Assembly: GCA_964415295.1 (NCBI GenBank)
Contig: CAYPYN010000004.1
Location: 400,934 to 464,933, forward strand
Direction: 5' to 3'
DNA from: SB21 sp964415295
GTDB taxonomy: Bacteria > CLD3 > SB21
Length of the DNA stretch: 64,000 nucleotides
A model generated the notes under the pieces. The model was not told where the DNA came from, made no database searches, and saw nothing but the letters and a program-made list of their open reading frames with translations. Each line of letters begins with the position of its first letter. Positions within the stretch are counted from its first letter, which is position 1. Below, in pieces: positions 1 through 8,993 of the stretch. The position numbers and the translations under genes are program-made.

Positions 1-1
1 G

Positions 2-760
2 GAAAAATTCAAAACACTCGGCATGGATATCGTCAACCTGGAAATGCTCTCTCGTGAGATCGGAGAATCCCTGGCCGGAAGGCCCGGCGGCGCCGTGTCG
101 CTGGCTGTGGGGTTTGCGCAGATCTTCAGCGCCATACCCGGGTTTGGTCATCTGATCTCCTACTGGTACCACTACGCCATCATGTTTGAAGCCCTGTTCA
201 TTTTGACAACCATTGATGCCGGCACCCGCGTTTCGCGATTCCTTCTGCAGGAATTCGGCGGCAGGATCTGGAAGCCTTTTGAAAGAACGGAATGGCTGCC
301 GGGCGCGCTGATCTCCTCGGCGCTTGTGGTCTTCGGATGGGCTTATTTCATTTGGACGGGGAGCATCAGTACGATCTGGCCGATGTTCGGCACGGCCAAT
401 CAACTGCTGGCGAGCGCCGCGTTGGCCGTCGGAACTAGCGCGATCATCAATGCCGGAAAACAGAAATACGCATGGATCACGTTGGTCCCTCTGGTATTCG
501 TAGCTACGACCACGCTGACCGCCTGCTGGCTCAATATCACGGATAATTTTTTCCCGCTTACGCGTGACGCCGGAACGGCGGTTCAAGGCTGGATCAATAT
601 CGGCATGACGGTCGTGATCATGGTTTGCGCGGCCATCATATTATTCGAGGCGATAAAGCGGTGGTATCGGGTGCTCATCAAAAAAGAATACCTGGTCGAT
701 GGAAAGACCATTAATGCCAAAGACGGCAATTTCACACCGCCGGAATACGGATGCTGCTGA
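2..760 (+). CDS. cstA: Carbon starvation protein CstA, 3' part (5' end outside window)
   Basis: The frame is open from base 2, ahead of the first ATG at 23, so this is the C-terminal part of a longer gene. The roughly 250 residues have several hydrophobic segments and motifs typical of the end of CstA: an 'EALFILTTIDAGTRVSRF' stretch, then 'WPMFGTANQLLA', then a final helix and a short charged tail ending in Cys-Cys. CstA-family proteins are inner-membrane transporters that take up peptides or pyruvate during carbon limitation. The gene converges on the exported rhodanese gene only 9 bases away, with no obvious hairpin between them. Family assignment is firm; substrate is not determined from sequence. 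Confidence 0.9.
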   Translation, partial: EKFKTLGMDIVNLEMLSREIGESLAGRPGGAVSLAVGFAQIFSAIPGFGHLISYWYHYAIMFEALFILTTIDAGTRVSRFLLQEFGGRIWKPFERTEWLPGALISSALVVFGWAYFIWTGSISTIWPMFGTANQLLASAALAVGTSAIINAGKQKYAWITLVPLVFVATTTLTACWLNITDNFFPLTRDAGTAVQGWINIGMTVVIMVCAAIILFEAIKRWYRVLIKKEYLVDGKTINAKDGNFTPPEYGCC

Positions 761-769
761 TGGAAAAGA

Positions 770-1663
770 TCACTTCTTTTCTTCGGTCTTTTCCACGGGA
801 AATCCTTCGTCACGGACGTTCCAATCCTCAAAGCAACCGTCGTAAACGACCGCTTCATAACCAAGCATACGGGCAGCGGCATACACCAGCGTGGCCTGTT
901 GACCGACATGACAGTAAGTAACGACGGTGTCGCCCTGAACGATACCGGCTTGATCGAAAAGTTTCTGCAATGCGGGTAGCGACAAGATACGGTTGGTACT
1001 ATCTACAACGGACGTGTAAGGAATGTTCTTCGCTCCCTGAATATGGCCTGTTCGCAATACTCCGCCGCCTCTGCCGTCGTAGAAATTCTTTGTACGCGCG
1101 TCTATGATCTTAAGTTTTTCCGCACGCAGGCGATCGCGGACCCACTCCGCGTTGGTGATGACTTCCGGATGCAGTGTCAGTGTGAGCGATGTTCTTTTGA
1201 CAAGAGGTGTCTCTTTTGACACCGGTCTTCCTTCGGCTTTCCAGGCTTCAAGCCCACCGTCTAAAACGGCCGTCCGGCTTCCAAAACCATAATATGACAA
1301 AGCTAAGAACATTCGGGTGGTTGTCGTTATGTTGCTGCCCGCAAATACAAGAACGATTCTTGAATTTTGCGAAATTCCAAGTTCTTCGAGAATATTTCTT
1401 ACCGCATCCCTGTCCGGCATTTCCGTCGACAGATCCGGCGTATCTGCAGCCAGCCAGCGAAACCAAAGGAATCGCGCGCCTGGAATGTGAGCCGCCTCAT
1501 ATTCTTTTCTCGTAAAAGCCGTTTGCAGAATGACAAGGTCCGAGTCGTTCGCGTGGTCGGCCAACCACTGCGCAGATACAAAATAAGGAATCGGGCGCTC
1601 ACCCGCCGTCAGCGGAAGGCTCCATAACAAAATCAACGCAAACGTAGCCAACATCGTTTTCAT
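770..1663 (-). CDS. Exported thiosulfate sulfurtransferase-like protein, two rhodanese domains
   Basis: A 297-residue protein with an N-terminal signal peptide (about residues 1-20, ending near LTAG) and two rhodanese domains (about 25-150 and 165-290). The first domain has no catalytic Cys: its loop reads FAGSNITTTTR. The second carries the active-site loop YCHVGQQA with Cys251 as likely persulfide carrier. This is the usual arrangement of tandem-domain thiosulfate or mercaptopyruvate sulfurtransferases (SseA/GlpE superfamily), here probably periplasmic. A ribosome site AAAAGGAA lies just upstream of the ATG. It is the last gene of the minus-strand run, after the T9SS subtilase, with a 94-base gap between them. 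The donor substrate is not predictable. Confidence 0.85.
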   Translation of the reverse strand: MKTMLATFALILLWSLPLTAGERPIPYFVSAQWLADHANDSDLVILQTAFTRKEYEAAHIPGARFLWFRWLAADTPDLSTEMPDRDAVRNILEELGISQNSRIVLVFAGSNITTTTRMFLALSYYGFGSRTAVLDGGLEAWKAEGRPVSKETPLVKRTSLTLTLHPEVITNAEWVRDRLRAEKLKIIDARTKNFYDGRGGGVLRTGHIQGAKNIPYTSVVDSTNRILSLPALQKLFDQAGIVQGDTVVTYCHVGQQATLVYAAARMLGYEAVVYDGCFEDWNVRDEGFPVEKTEEKK

Positions 1664-1757
1664 AAAACGTTCCTTTTGAAAAAATGGAATGAAGACGGAA
1701 AAGGAAAAGTGTCGAATAACTACGTTCGGCAGGAATCGTTTGTTTCATGACCCGGGA

Positions 1758-3551
1758 TCAACGAACCAAAAGCATTTTTCTGGTTTTGGAAAAACCATTA
1801 GCTTCCATCCTGTAGAAATACAGCCCGGAAGCGACGGCACGGTTCGAGTCGTCTTTCCCATTCCATGTCACCGAGTAGCCACCTTTGACGGCATGGTGCG
1901 CATTGACCAGTGTAGTCACTCTTTGGCCCAGAATATTGTAGACTGTGATTTTTACTTTGCCGGGATTGGCAATGTTGTACCAAACGGTCGTTAAATCCGT
2001 AAAGGGATTAGGTCCGTTTTGCTTTAGATTGTTATCGTAGACATCGGGTTGATAGGTGGTATCGGGTGTACCGGTAATTCCGAAATACGAAACCGCCGCC
2101 AGTGCATTGATAATACCGTATCCGTATTGATTATTTGGGGTCGATGAATTATCGGCCGTCATTTTCAATGCCCACCTGACTTGCGCGGGCGTCAGTCCGG
2201 GATGAGCCGATAAGATCAGCGCACATACGCCGGCCGTCAAAGGACAGGAGAAAGAGGTTCCGTTGACCAGCGTGTAACCCGTCGCATTAAGGGAACTGGC
2301 CGACGAGACGGCATAACCTCGTGCCATGACATCCGGCTTGATACGGCCCAGCGTTGTCGGTCCGACGGAACTGAATCCGGCTCTCAAACCAAGATTGTCC
2401 ACCGCTCCGGCGGCGATCACACTGTCTCCGTCCGCCGGTGCGCCGATCGTGTTATGCGACGCGTTGAACCCTTCGTTGCCGGCGGAATTAACGATTACTA
2501 ATCCCATGCCGACGCCCAGATTCGCGGCCTTGGTGATCCTGGTCGAATCACCGTTCATCCATGCCCAGTTGTACACGCTGCGGTCGTAGGTCAGAGCGCC
2601 GGAGGAATCGAAATTGATATATCCGAGCGAACTGCTGATGATGTCGGCCCCTTTCGCTTCGGCCCACTCCATCGCGGCGATCCAGTTATCCTCTTCCAGC
2701 GGCGTTTCGCTGCTGTCGTTTTCCGTACGCGCAAGCAGAAAATCGGCTTTGAATGCAGGACCGATCAACTTCCCTTTCTTGAATCCCCCGATCACCGACA
2801 AAGTGTTGATCCCGTGCATACCGAATCCGCTGCTCGGATTCACGGGTGCTACGTCTTCCTTTTTGTCCACAAAGTCATACATATCGACGATATTCATGGA
2901 TGAAAACGATTCGTGGCTCAGAAGCCTGAAGCCATTATCCAAAACAGCGATAGTGACGCCCTGCCCGTAGAAACCCAACTGATGGACTTCCGGAACCCTG
3001 ATCTGTTTGAGCTGCTGATAGGCATATCCGTAAGAAGCCGAATCCAGGTAGGAACTCCCGCTTTTCTCCAAAAAGACCGGTACGTCTTCGACGGGAGACT
3101 CATCCATTTTTTTGTTCTTCGGAAACGCGGCTACAGGTTCTATCCTGGAAACAAAGTCCAGTGCATCTAATTGCATCAGATCGTCCGCATCAATCCATGC
3201 GCTAACGGCATTGAACCACCTCGACTCGTTGCGGATCCCAACTCCAAGATCCCGAACGGCTTCTATATAACGCGGCGACACGGGAAGATCTTTTTCATCC
3301 ACGAGCCGGTCGGACGGACGAACCTTCGCCCTTCGTTTTAATGTTTTATCCGAAAGCGTGGACTTGGCGAGGGTTTTGTTCACAGGACCGATCGTTCCTT
3401 TGTCATTAAAAAATACCCATACCAATTGGCTCTCACCTTTTGAAAGACGGCTAAACACGGCTTTGCTGAATTTGTCGCCCTTTCTAGAAACCGGCGAGAT
3501 CAAGAGTCCCGACAACAACAATACCAACACAAAAAGGAATGTTCTTTTCAT
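1758..3551 (-). CDS. S8 subtilisin-family serine protease with T9SS C-terminal sorting domain
   Basis: A 597-residue secreted protease. A signal peptide (about 1-22) is followed by a pro-region to about 190, then the S8 catalytic domain with Asp205 (AVLDNG), His246 (GMHG), oxyanion Asn359 (SAGNE) and Ser433 (NGTSFSCP), so the triad is complete. Residues about 510-597 form an FlgD-like Ig fold with NGPNPF near its start, YNILGQRV in the middle and a final strand KTRKMLLVR. This is the type A signal that sends cargo through the type IX system to the cell surface. Its ATG overlaps the stop of the upstream membrane-protein gene by 4 bases (ATGA), so the two are likely translationally coupled. Probably a cell-surface or secreted protease for nutrient breakdown. 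Confidence 0.92.
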   Translation of the reverse strand: MKRTFLFVLVLLLSGLLISPVSRKGDKFSKAVFSRLSKGESQLVWVFFNDKGTIGPVNKTLAKSTLSDKTLKRRAKVRPSDRLVDEKDLPVSPRYIEAVRDLGVGIRNESRWFNAVSAWIDADDLMQLDALDFVSRIEPVAAFPKNKKMDESPVEDVPVFLEKSGSSYLDSASYGYAYQQLKQIRVPEVHQLGFYGQGVTIAVLDNGFRLLSHESFSSMNIVDMYDFVDKKEDVAPVNPSSGFGMHGINTLSVIGGFKKGKLIGPAFKADFLLARTENDSSETPLEEDNWIAAMEWAEAKGADIISSSLGYINFDSSGALTYDRSVYNWAWMNGDSTRITKAANLGVGMGLVIVNSAGNEGFNASHNTIGAPADGDSVIAAGAVDNLGLRAGFSSVGPTTLGRIKPDVMARGYAVSSASSLNATGYTLVNGTSFSCPLTAGVCALILSAHPGLTPAQVRWALKMTADNSSTPNNQYGYGIINALAAVSYFGITGTPDTTYQPDVYDNNLKQNGPNPFTDLTTVWYNIANPGKVKITVYNILGQRVTTLVNAHHAVKGGYSVTWNGKDDSNRAVASGLYFYRMEANGFSKTRKMLLVR

Positions 3552-4561
3552 ATGTCTTCTTTCGAAGTTATGGGAACCTGAACCACGACGGCCGCGCTGT
3601 GAATCATAAGTGCCGCCAAGATTGGATATATTTCCCCGTAATCGCGCGTTTCATGAATAAGACCCAGGAACAACGTCAAAATAATCAAAGGAACGCCTAT
3701 CCACAACGCGTTTTTAAGGAATAAAGGTTTTTCTTTCCATCGGTAACAAATAAGGAGCAGGCCGAACAACCAAGCCAAAAAAGCGGCCGTAGTGAACTGA
3801 TATCCGAAAAGCAGATTATCCAGCAAGTGAAATTCCACCACTCCGCCCGGGTTGTTGAAGAAAATAACAGCCAGTGCCGTTTTGACGGCAATAAAGAGTG
3901 ATAACTGCATCAGCAGTAATTTCCAATAGAGCCTTTTTTCCAAATGAGCCTTCTTGTAAAAATGGATCGCAAAAATGAGCGTCAAAAGGATCATCGTCTC
4001 TTTGGACCAACAGCCTAAGAAGAAGATCACAAGAAACCACGTCCACTGCCGTCCGGCCATCAGGAAAAGCCCTGCCGTGAAAAGCGCGAGGGTCGGGATA
4101 TCATACATGAAATTATAACTGAAAAAAGACGGCAGACCCGACAAGGCGGCGATCGTTGCTGCGTCGACAAAATATCCTGTTGTTTCATACAGCGCATCGA
4201 TCAGTCGCCGCAGCAGAAGAATAAAGGCCCATAGTGACGCATACATCCAGATCAGCGTCCAGACGTATGGCAGAAAAAGATCGGGGGGCACGGACACACG
4301 CTGCAATATTCGCGACATGGTCGAGCTGCGGGAAGCCCAACTGATAAGTGAATCCCTGACATCCGGCGGCATCATGCTGGTACTAAATCCGACCAACGCA
4401 GGCATGAGCTGACGATAGACAAAAGGCTTGTGAGCGGTGCCGTCGATCATCTGATCCAGCTTCATTTCGTTTTTGCGGTTTAGCCCCGTGGACAACGACA
4501 ACGAACTCATCACAAAAAGAGAAACGAAAAAGAGAATCGTGTAGTACAAAGGACGAGGCAT
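3548..4561 (-). CDS. Polytopic membrane protein of unknown function (GT-C-like look)
   Basis: About 337 residues with roughly 8-10 hydrophobic segments. After the first helix lies a loop with FVYRQLMPALVG, and later come a WSKETMILL motif and a HETRDYGEIYPIL loop. Such charged motifs in external loops between helices recall GT-C-type glycosyltransferases and related mannosyltransferase-like membrane proteins, but I do not recognise the family. A GTG six bases upstream (4567) overlaps the ligA stop, but the ATG at 4561 has GGAAAG at good spacing, so I prefer it. The gene sits between ligA and the T9SS subtilase, overlapping the latter by 4 bases. Confidence 0.7.
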   Translation of the reverse strand: MPRPLYYTILFFVSLFVMSSLSLSTGLNRKNEMKLDQMIDGTAHKPFVYRQLMPALVGFSTSMMPPDVRDSLISWASRSSTMSRILQRVSVPPDLFLPYVWTLIWMYASLWAFILLLRRLIDALYETTGYFVDAATIAALSGLPSFFSYNFMYDIPTLALFTAGLFLMAGRQWTWFLVIFFLGCWSKETMILLTLIFAIHFYKKAHLEKRLYWKLLLMQLSLFIAVKTALAVIFFNNPGGVVEFHLLDNLLFGYQFTTAAFLAWLFGLLLICYRWKEKPLFLKNALWIGVPLIILTLFLGLIHETRDYGEIYPILAALMIHSAAVVVQVPITSKEDI

Positions 4562-4563
4562 GG

Positions 4564-6561
4564 TCACTTTCCGATCAGGGTCATAAATTCTTTTTCATCG
4601 ATCACCGCTACACCGAGCTCTTGGGCCCTGGTCAATTTGGATCCCGCTTCCTCTCCGGCCAAAACGAAATCGGTTTTCTTGCTTACACTTCCGGAAACCT
4701 TACCTCCCCGGTCCTCGATCATTTTTTTTGCCTCATCTCTGGAATAGGTCGGAAGGGTTCCGGTAAGAACAAATGTTTTTCCGGCAAAGACCTGAGGAAC
4801 AGAAACCGCATGACCCATCCACTCTGTGTTGACGCCATATTGGATCAATTTATCCACGACCGACCGATTCTTCGGATTCTGAAAAAAGTGTGCGATGCTG
4901 TCCGCCGTCCGCTGCCCGATACCCTGGATATCCAATAACTCCTCGGATCCGGCTTTCATCAGCGCGTGAAGTGATTTAAAATGCCGTGCCAAATCTTTGG
5001 CGGACTCTTCGCCGACAAACCTTATGCCAAGCGCATAGACCAATTTTTCAAGCGACTGGTGACGGCTTCTCTCGATACCGTCGATCAGGTTTTGTGCGCT
5101 TTTTTTACCCATGCGTTCGAGTTCGATCAGCGGCTCGAGTTTCAACTGATACAAATCGGAGACATCCTGGATCAAATGATGGTCGACCAATTGAGCGACC
5201 ACCGCCTCTCCGAGATTTTCGATATCCATGGCGTCACGGGAACAAAAATGTTCGATCCGCTTCTTTACTTGAGCGTCGCATGTGATATTCTCGCAACGCC
5301 AGGCGGATTCGCCTTCCGTCTTAAAAATTTCAGTGTGGCATACCGGGCATTTGGACGGAAAACGGAACGGTTTGGAAGAACCAGGTCTTTTTTCCGTAAG
5401 GACCTGAGATATCTTTGGGATCACATCGCCGCCTTTTTCTATCAGAACGGTATCACCGACCCGGATGTCCTTCTCACGAATGAAATCTTCGTTATGCAAT
5501 GTTACCCGGCTGATCGTTGATCCGGCGAGAAACACCGGCTCCAGTTCGGCGACAGGACTTACGACACCCGTTCGTCCGACCTGCAAGGTGATCTCCAAGA
5601 GCTTTGTCTGCACTTGCTGGGCTTTGAATTTGAAGGCGATCGCCCATCTAGGCGACTTAGCAGTAGCCCCCAGCGTTTCCTGTTGTTTGATCTGGTTCAC
5701 TTTGATAACCACGCCGTCGATATCAAATGGCAATGAATCCCTTTTTTCCTCCCATTCCCTGCAGAAATCAAAGACCTCGTGAATGTCCTTGCACAGACGG
5801 TACGCTTTCATGACTGGAAATTTTTGTTTCTCCAATTCTTTGAGGCCGTCGGAATGGGATTTGAATTGAAACGATGGATCCAGGCTCCTCAGATAATATG
5901 AAAAAAATTTTAGAGGTCGGGATGCAACTTCCTTGGGATCCTGGATCTTAAGGGTACCGGCCGATGAATTCCGCGGATTGGCAAATGTCTGTTCCCCGGC
6001 CTCCGCCCTGCGCTGATTCATCAGCAAGAAATCCTGCCGGAACATGAGCACTTCACCGCGCACTTCCAGCGCACGTTCGTTCTCAATACGAAGCGGAATG
6101 GATCGGATCGTCTTGAGGTTAACCGTCACGTCTTCGCCTTTCTCGCCGTCGCCGCGCGTTACGCCCCGCACAAACCGGCCTCCTTCATAGATCAGACTGA
6201 TCGCCACTCCGTCAAATTTGAGTTCGCATACGTATTCGTATTTTTGCCCCTCCAGCAATTCACCGACCCTGCGGTCAAAATCGTCCAATTCTTCCTTGCT
6301 GTATGTATTGGACAGGCTCATCATCGGCTGGACATGACGGACGGTCGGAAAAATCTTGGTAAGATCGGAACCCACGCGTTGCGAAGGCGAATCGGGCGTA
6401 ACAAATTCCGGGTGCGCGTTCTCCAGTTCTGTTAATTCGCGCATGAGAGCGTCGTATTTCTCGTCGGAAATGACCGGCTGATTCAAAACATAATACTTGT
6501 AGTCGTGTTCCTCAATGGTCTTGCGCAGAGCGAGGATCTTTTCTTTCACGGTGGCACTCAT
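4564..6561 (-). CDS. ligA: NAD-dependent DNA ligase LigA
   Basis: A 665-residue protein of normal length for LigA. It has the N-terminal Ia domain, the adenylation domain with the lysine that is adenylated (K115 in the CELKFDG motif), an OB fold, a four-Cys zinc finger (CPVCH ... CENITC), helix-hairpin-helix repeats (DIQGIGQRTA) and a C-terminal BRCT domain (residues about 590-665). It seals nicks in replication and repair using NAD+. The next gene starts just past its stop. It lies in a run with uvrC, another repair gene, a few genes upstream. Confidence 0.97.
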   Translation of the reverse strand: MSATVKEKILALRKTIEEHDYKYYVLNQPVISDEKYDALMRELTELENAHPEFVTPDSPSQRVGSDLTKIFPTVRHVQPMMSLSNTYSKEELDDFDRRVGELLEGQKYEYVCELKFDGVAISLIYEGGRFVRGVTRGDGEKGEDVTVNLKTIRSIPLRIENERALEVRGEVLMFRQDFLLMNQRRAEAGEQTFANPRNSSAGTLKIQDPKEVASRPLKFFSYYLRSLDPSFQFKSHSDGLKELEKQKFPVMKAYRLCKDIHEVFDFCREWEEKRDSLPFDIDGVVIKVNQIKQQETLGATAKSPRWAIAFKFKAQQVQTKLLEITLQVGRTGVVSPVAELEPVFLAGSTISRVTLHNEDFIREKDIRVGDTVLIEKGGDVIPKISQVLTEKRPGSSKPFRFPSKCPVCHTEIFKTEGESAWRCENITCDAQVKKRIEHFCSRDAMDIENLGEAVVAQLVDHHLIQDVSDLYQLKLEPLIELERMGKKSAQNLIDGIERSRHQSLEKLVYALGIRFVGEESAKDLARHFKSLHALMKAGSEELLDIQGIGQRTADSIAHFFQNPKNRSVVDKLIQYGVNTEWMGHAVSVPQVFAGKTFVLTGTLPTYSRDEAKKMIEDRGGKVSGSVSKKTDFVLAGEEAGSKLTRAQELGVAVIDEKEFMTLIGK

Positions 6562-6584
6562 AGTAATCGCGATTGGGCCGGTTT

Positions 6585-8048
6585 TCAGTTTGTGGGAAGA
6601 ACGATATTCTTCAGCATACGTGCGCCATAGACGGCATAGCGGGCCAATTCGTCCATGGAGTTGATATTCGAAAAAGTCTTGATCAAATATTTCGGCGAAA
6701 GGTAAAGGCGGCGCAGACCCTTCTTGCGGTATTCAAGTATCTCCTCACGGGTCAGGAACATGGTCGCCATGGTCGGGTCGTGAAAATAGTCATGGCCGAT
6801 CACTTCGTCGGTCAGCAGTCCGGCGTCACGAGCGATACTATGCAATTCCGTCCCCTCGTACGGCGTGGCAATGTGGATTTCAGAAAAATCGCAATCGAGG
6901 TCTTTGGCAAATCGAAAGGTCTTTTCCACCGTAGTACGGTCGTCCCACGGCAAACCGATCATAAAGAAACCATACACGCGCAAACCCGCTTCTTTGACCA
7001 GCCGAACCGCCTGGTAGGCATCGGCCACAGTGGCGTCTTTTTTCATTTTTTTCAAAATATCGTCGTCCCCGCTTTCAAAACCAAAAGCCACCAGCCAGCA
7101 GCCGGCCTTTTTCATCCATTCCAGACGCTCCGCGTCCACCGTATCCACACGGCTATTGGCTACCCATTGGATATTGAGTTCACGACGCATTATCTCTTTG
7201 CAGAGATCTATAACGAATTTCTTATTGATCGTGAATGTATCTGCTTTGAAGAAGAAATTGCGGATGCCATACCGGTTCACACACTCTTCAATCTCGTCCA
7301 CTATGTTTTGGACCGAACGCTGACGAACCTTCTGTCCGGATATCGCCGGCGTCAGACAGAAAATACACCGCGACGGGCAGCCGCGTGAGGTTTGTATCGT
7401 GGCCTGCGGCTCGCCCGTGTCCGGGCGTACATAGAGTTCGTTGCGAATCAGATCGCGCGCGGGAAAAGGAATGGTATCGAGGTCCGTTACGAATTCCTTC
7501 TGGGCTCGTCGGAACCAACGCCCGTCGTCGCTTCTCGCAACTATGCCGTCGATAGTCCCGTACGGCGAACCGCCACGCAGTCCTTTAACAAGCCCTCCTA
7601 TCAGTGTCTCCGATTCCCCGGCCAGACCGAAATCCATGGACGCAAAAGCGGGCTTGTCAAACAAATGAATGTCCGAGGCAAAGAAAAGAGCGCCTTTGGC
7701 TACCGTCACGATCGAGGGGTTCATGCTTTTGGCAACTTGAAAGGCACGGAGATCGTCCAAGACCGTTGCCGTGGTCACACTCATGACCAGCAGATCGGGC
7801 ATCGTGCGTTTCAGGTCATACTCGAAATCCTGCCAGGAGAGCTTCTCGGCCGGATAATCACGTATGAGCACACCGATGCCCTCGACCTTCAAAACTGCCG
7901 CCATATAGGCGAGGTCATTGGGGGCCCGTAGGGAAACGGCGGACGATTCCTCGATATTGGCCTGGCAACGGTCCTCTCCGCGCTGATACAGCGGTCCGGG
8001 AGGATTAATCAGCAAGGCCTTATGGATTTTTATTTCTCGAAATACCAT
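6585..8048 (-). CDS. B12-binding-type radical SAM protein
   Basis: A 487-residue protein. Residues about 8-160 look like the Rossmann-type cobalamin-binding domain seen at the N-terminus of class B radical SAM enzymes (LLINPP start, GEGE-like GLAGESET near 142-148). Residues about 215-420 are the radical SAM core with the cluster motif C224-x3-C228-x2-C231 (RGCPSRCIFC) and later motifs FGFESGD, GFFMIGLPW and TPYEGTEL. Such enzymes methylate or rearrange unactivated carbons or phosphinates; some act on lipids such as hopanoids. It abuts the UbiA-family gene with no intervening base, which suggests a shared pathway. The substrate cannot be read from the sequence. Confidence 0.88.
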   Translation of the reverse strand: MVFREIKIHKALLINPPGPLYQRGEDRCQANIEESSAVSLRAPNDLAYMAAVLKVEGIGVLIRDYPAEKLSWQDFEYDLKRTMPDLLVMSVTTATVLDDLRAFQVAKSMNPSIVTVAKGALFFASDIHLFDKPAFASMDFGLAGESETLIGGLVKGLRGGSPYGTIDGIVARSDDGRWFRRAQKEFVTDLDTIPFPARDLIRNELYVRPDTGEPQATIQTSRGCPSRCIFCLTPAISGQKVRQRSVQNIVDEIEECVNRYGIRNFFFKADTFTINKKFVIDLCKEIMRRELNIQWVANSRVDTVDAERLEWMKKAGCWLVAFGFESGDDDILKKMKKDATVADAYQAVRLVKEAGLRVYGFFMIGLPWDDRTTVEKTFRFAKDLDCDFSEIHIATPYEGTELHSIARDAGLLTDEVIGHDYFHDPTMATMFLTREEILEYRKKGLRRLYLSPKYLIKTFSNINSMDELARYAVYGARMLKNIVLPTN

Positions 8049-8987
8049 TTATTCAAATCGCAAATGGGGATTGATATAATACAGTTCAATGACCGATAAC
8101 GCAATCCAAGTAAGGACGGCCATCAACAGGGGTTTGTCCGATAATATCAATTGCGTATGATCTAATTTTTCCTCACTACGGTATATAATGAGAAGGTACC
8201 GGATCACGCCGTAGAATACACTCAAGATACTGAGCATGACAGCAAATCCGTTCTGCCAAGGTCCGCGCGCGATCACATAAAATATATACGAACCAATCAC
8301 TGAAGCCGCCAGCGTCACGATCAACATGTCAAGGAAATACGGGGAATAACCTCTTTCAAAATGGATCGAGGCGCTGTCGGACATGATCTCATACCGCCGT
8401 TTGCAAAAAGCTACCAGAACGGCCAGAAAGAACGTGGAAATGAGTATCCAATTGGACACATCGTATTCGATGGCGCTGGCGCCCGCCATCACGCGCAGTA
8501 CAAACCCGAGCCCGATGACGGCCACATCTATGATAGCGATCCTTTTGAGAAAGAACGAATAGAAGAGGTTCAGCACCAGATACGCCCCAATCACCAGGGC
8601 CACATGAAGACCAACAAGCAGAGAAAATCCCAATGCCAAGACGCCGAGTATCGTTGCAAAAGCCACCGCCTGTGGTATCGCGATCTGTCCCCTCGTGATC
8701 GGACGCATCCATTTGGAGGGATGACGCGCATCTTCCGCACGGTCGAAAATATCGTTGATAATGTAGATCGTACCCGACGCCATGCAGAACACCCCAAAGA
8801 CGTACAGACTGTCCCTGATGGCGGACAGATCAAAAAGACGATGGGAAAACAGCAGGGCCACAAGTACAAAAATATTCTTGACCCAGTGCAAAGGTCGTGT
8901 GGACTTGATGAGATACAGCCAGGGACCGGGCGAACGTATTTCGCTATCCGCAGAATCCTTCCGGTATTTCGACAGGGTTTCCATCAT
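8049..8987 (-). CDS. UbiA-family decaprenyl-phosphate phosphoribosyltransferase-like protein
   Basis: A 312-residue membrane protein with about 8-9 transmembrane segments. The first conserved loop has RPLHWVKN followed by the Asp-rich motif N78-D79-I-x-D-x3-D (INDIFDRAEDARHP) and KWMRPITRG. The second loop region has LRVMAGASA ... VSNW and CKRRYE. These match the subgroup of UbiA that transfers phosphoribose from PRPP to a polyprenyl phosphate (Rv3806c-like DPPR synthase), rather than ubiquinone- or menaquinone-type UbiA. The product would be a lipid-linked pentose donor. The epimerase pair DprE1/DprE2 that normally follows in mycobacteria is not here; instead a B12-radical SAM gene abuts it. 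Confidence 0.87.
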   Translation of the reverse strand: MMETLSKYRKDSADSEIRSPGPWLYLIKSTRPLHWVKNIFVLVALLFSHRLFDLSAIRDSLYVFGVFCMASGTIYIINDIFDRAEDARHPSKWMRPITRGQIAIPQAVAFATILGVLALGFSLLVGLHVALVIGAYLVLNLFYSFFLKRIAIIDVAVIGLGFVLRVMAGASAIEYDVSNWILISTFFLAVLVAFCKRRYEIMSDSASIHFERGYSPYFLDMLIVTLAASVIGSYIFYVIARGPWQNGFAVMLSILSVFYGVIRYLLIIYRSEEKLDHTQLILSDKPLLMAVLTWIALSVIELYYINPHLRFE

Positions 8988-8993
8988 CGTATT

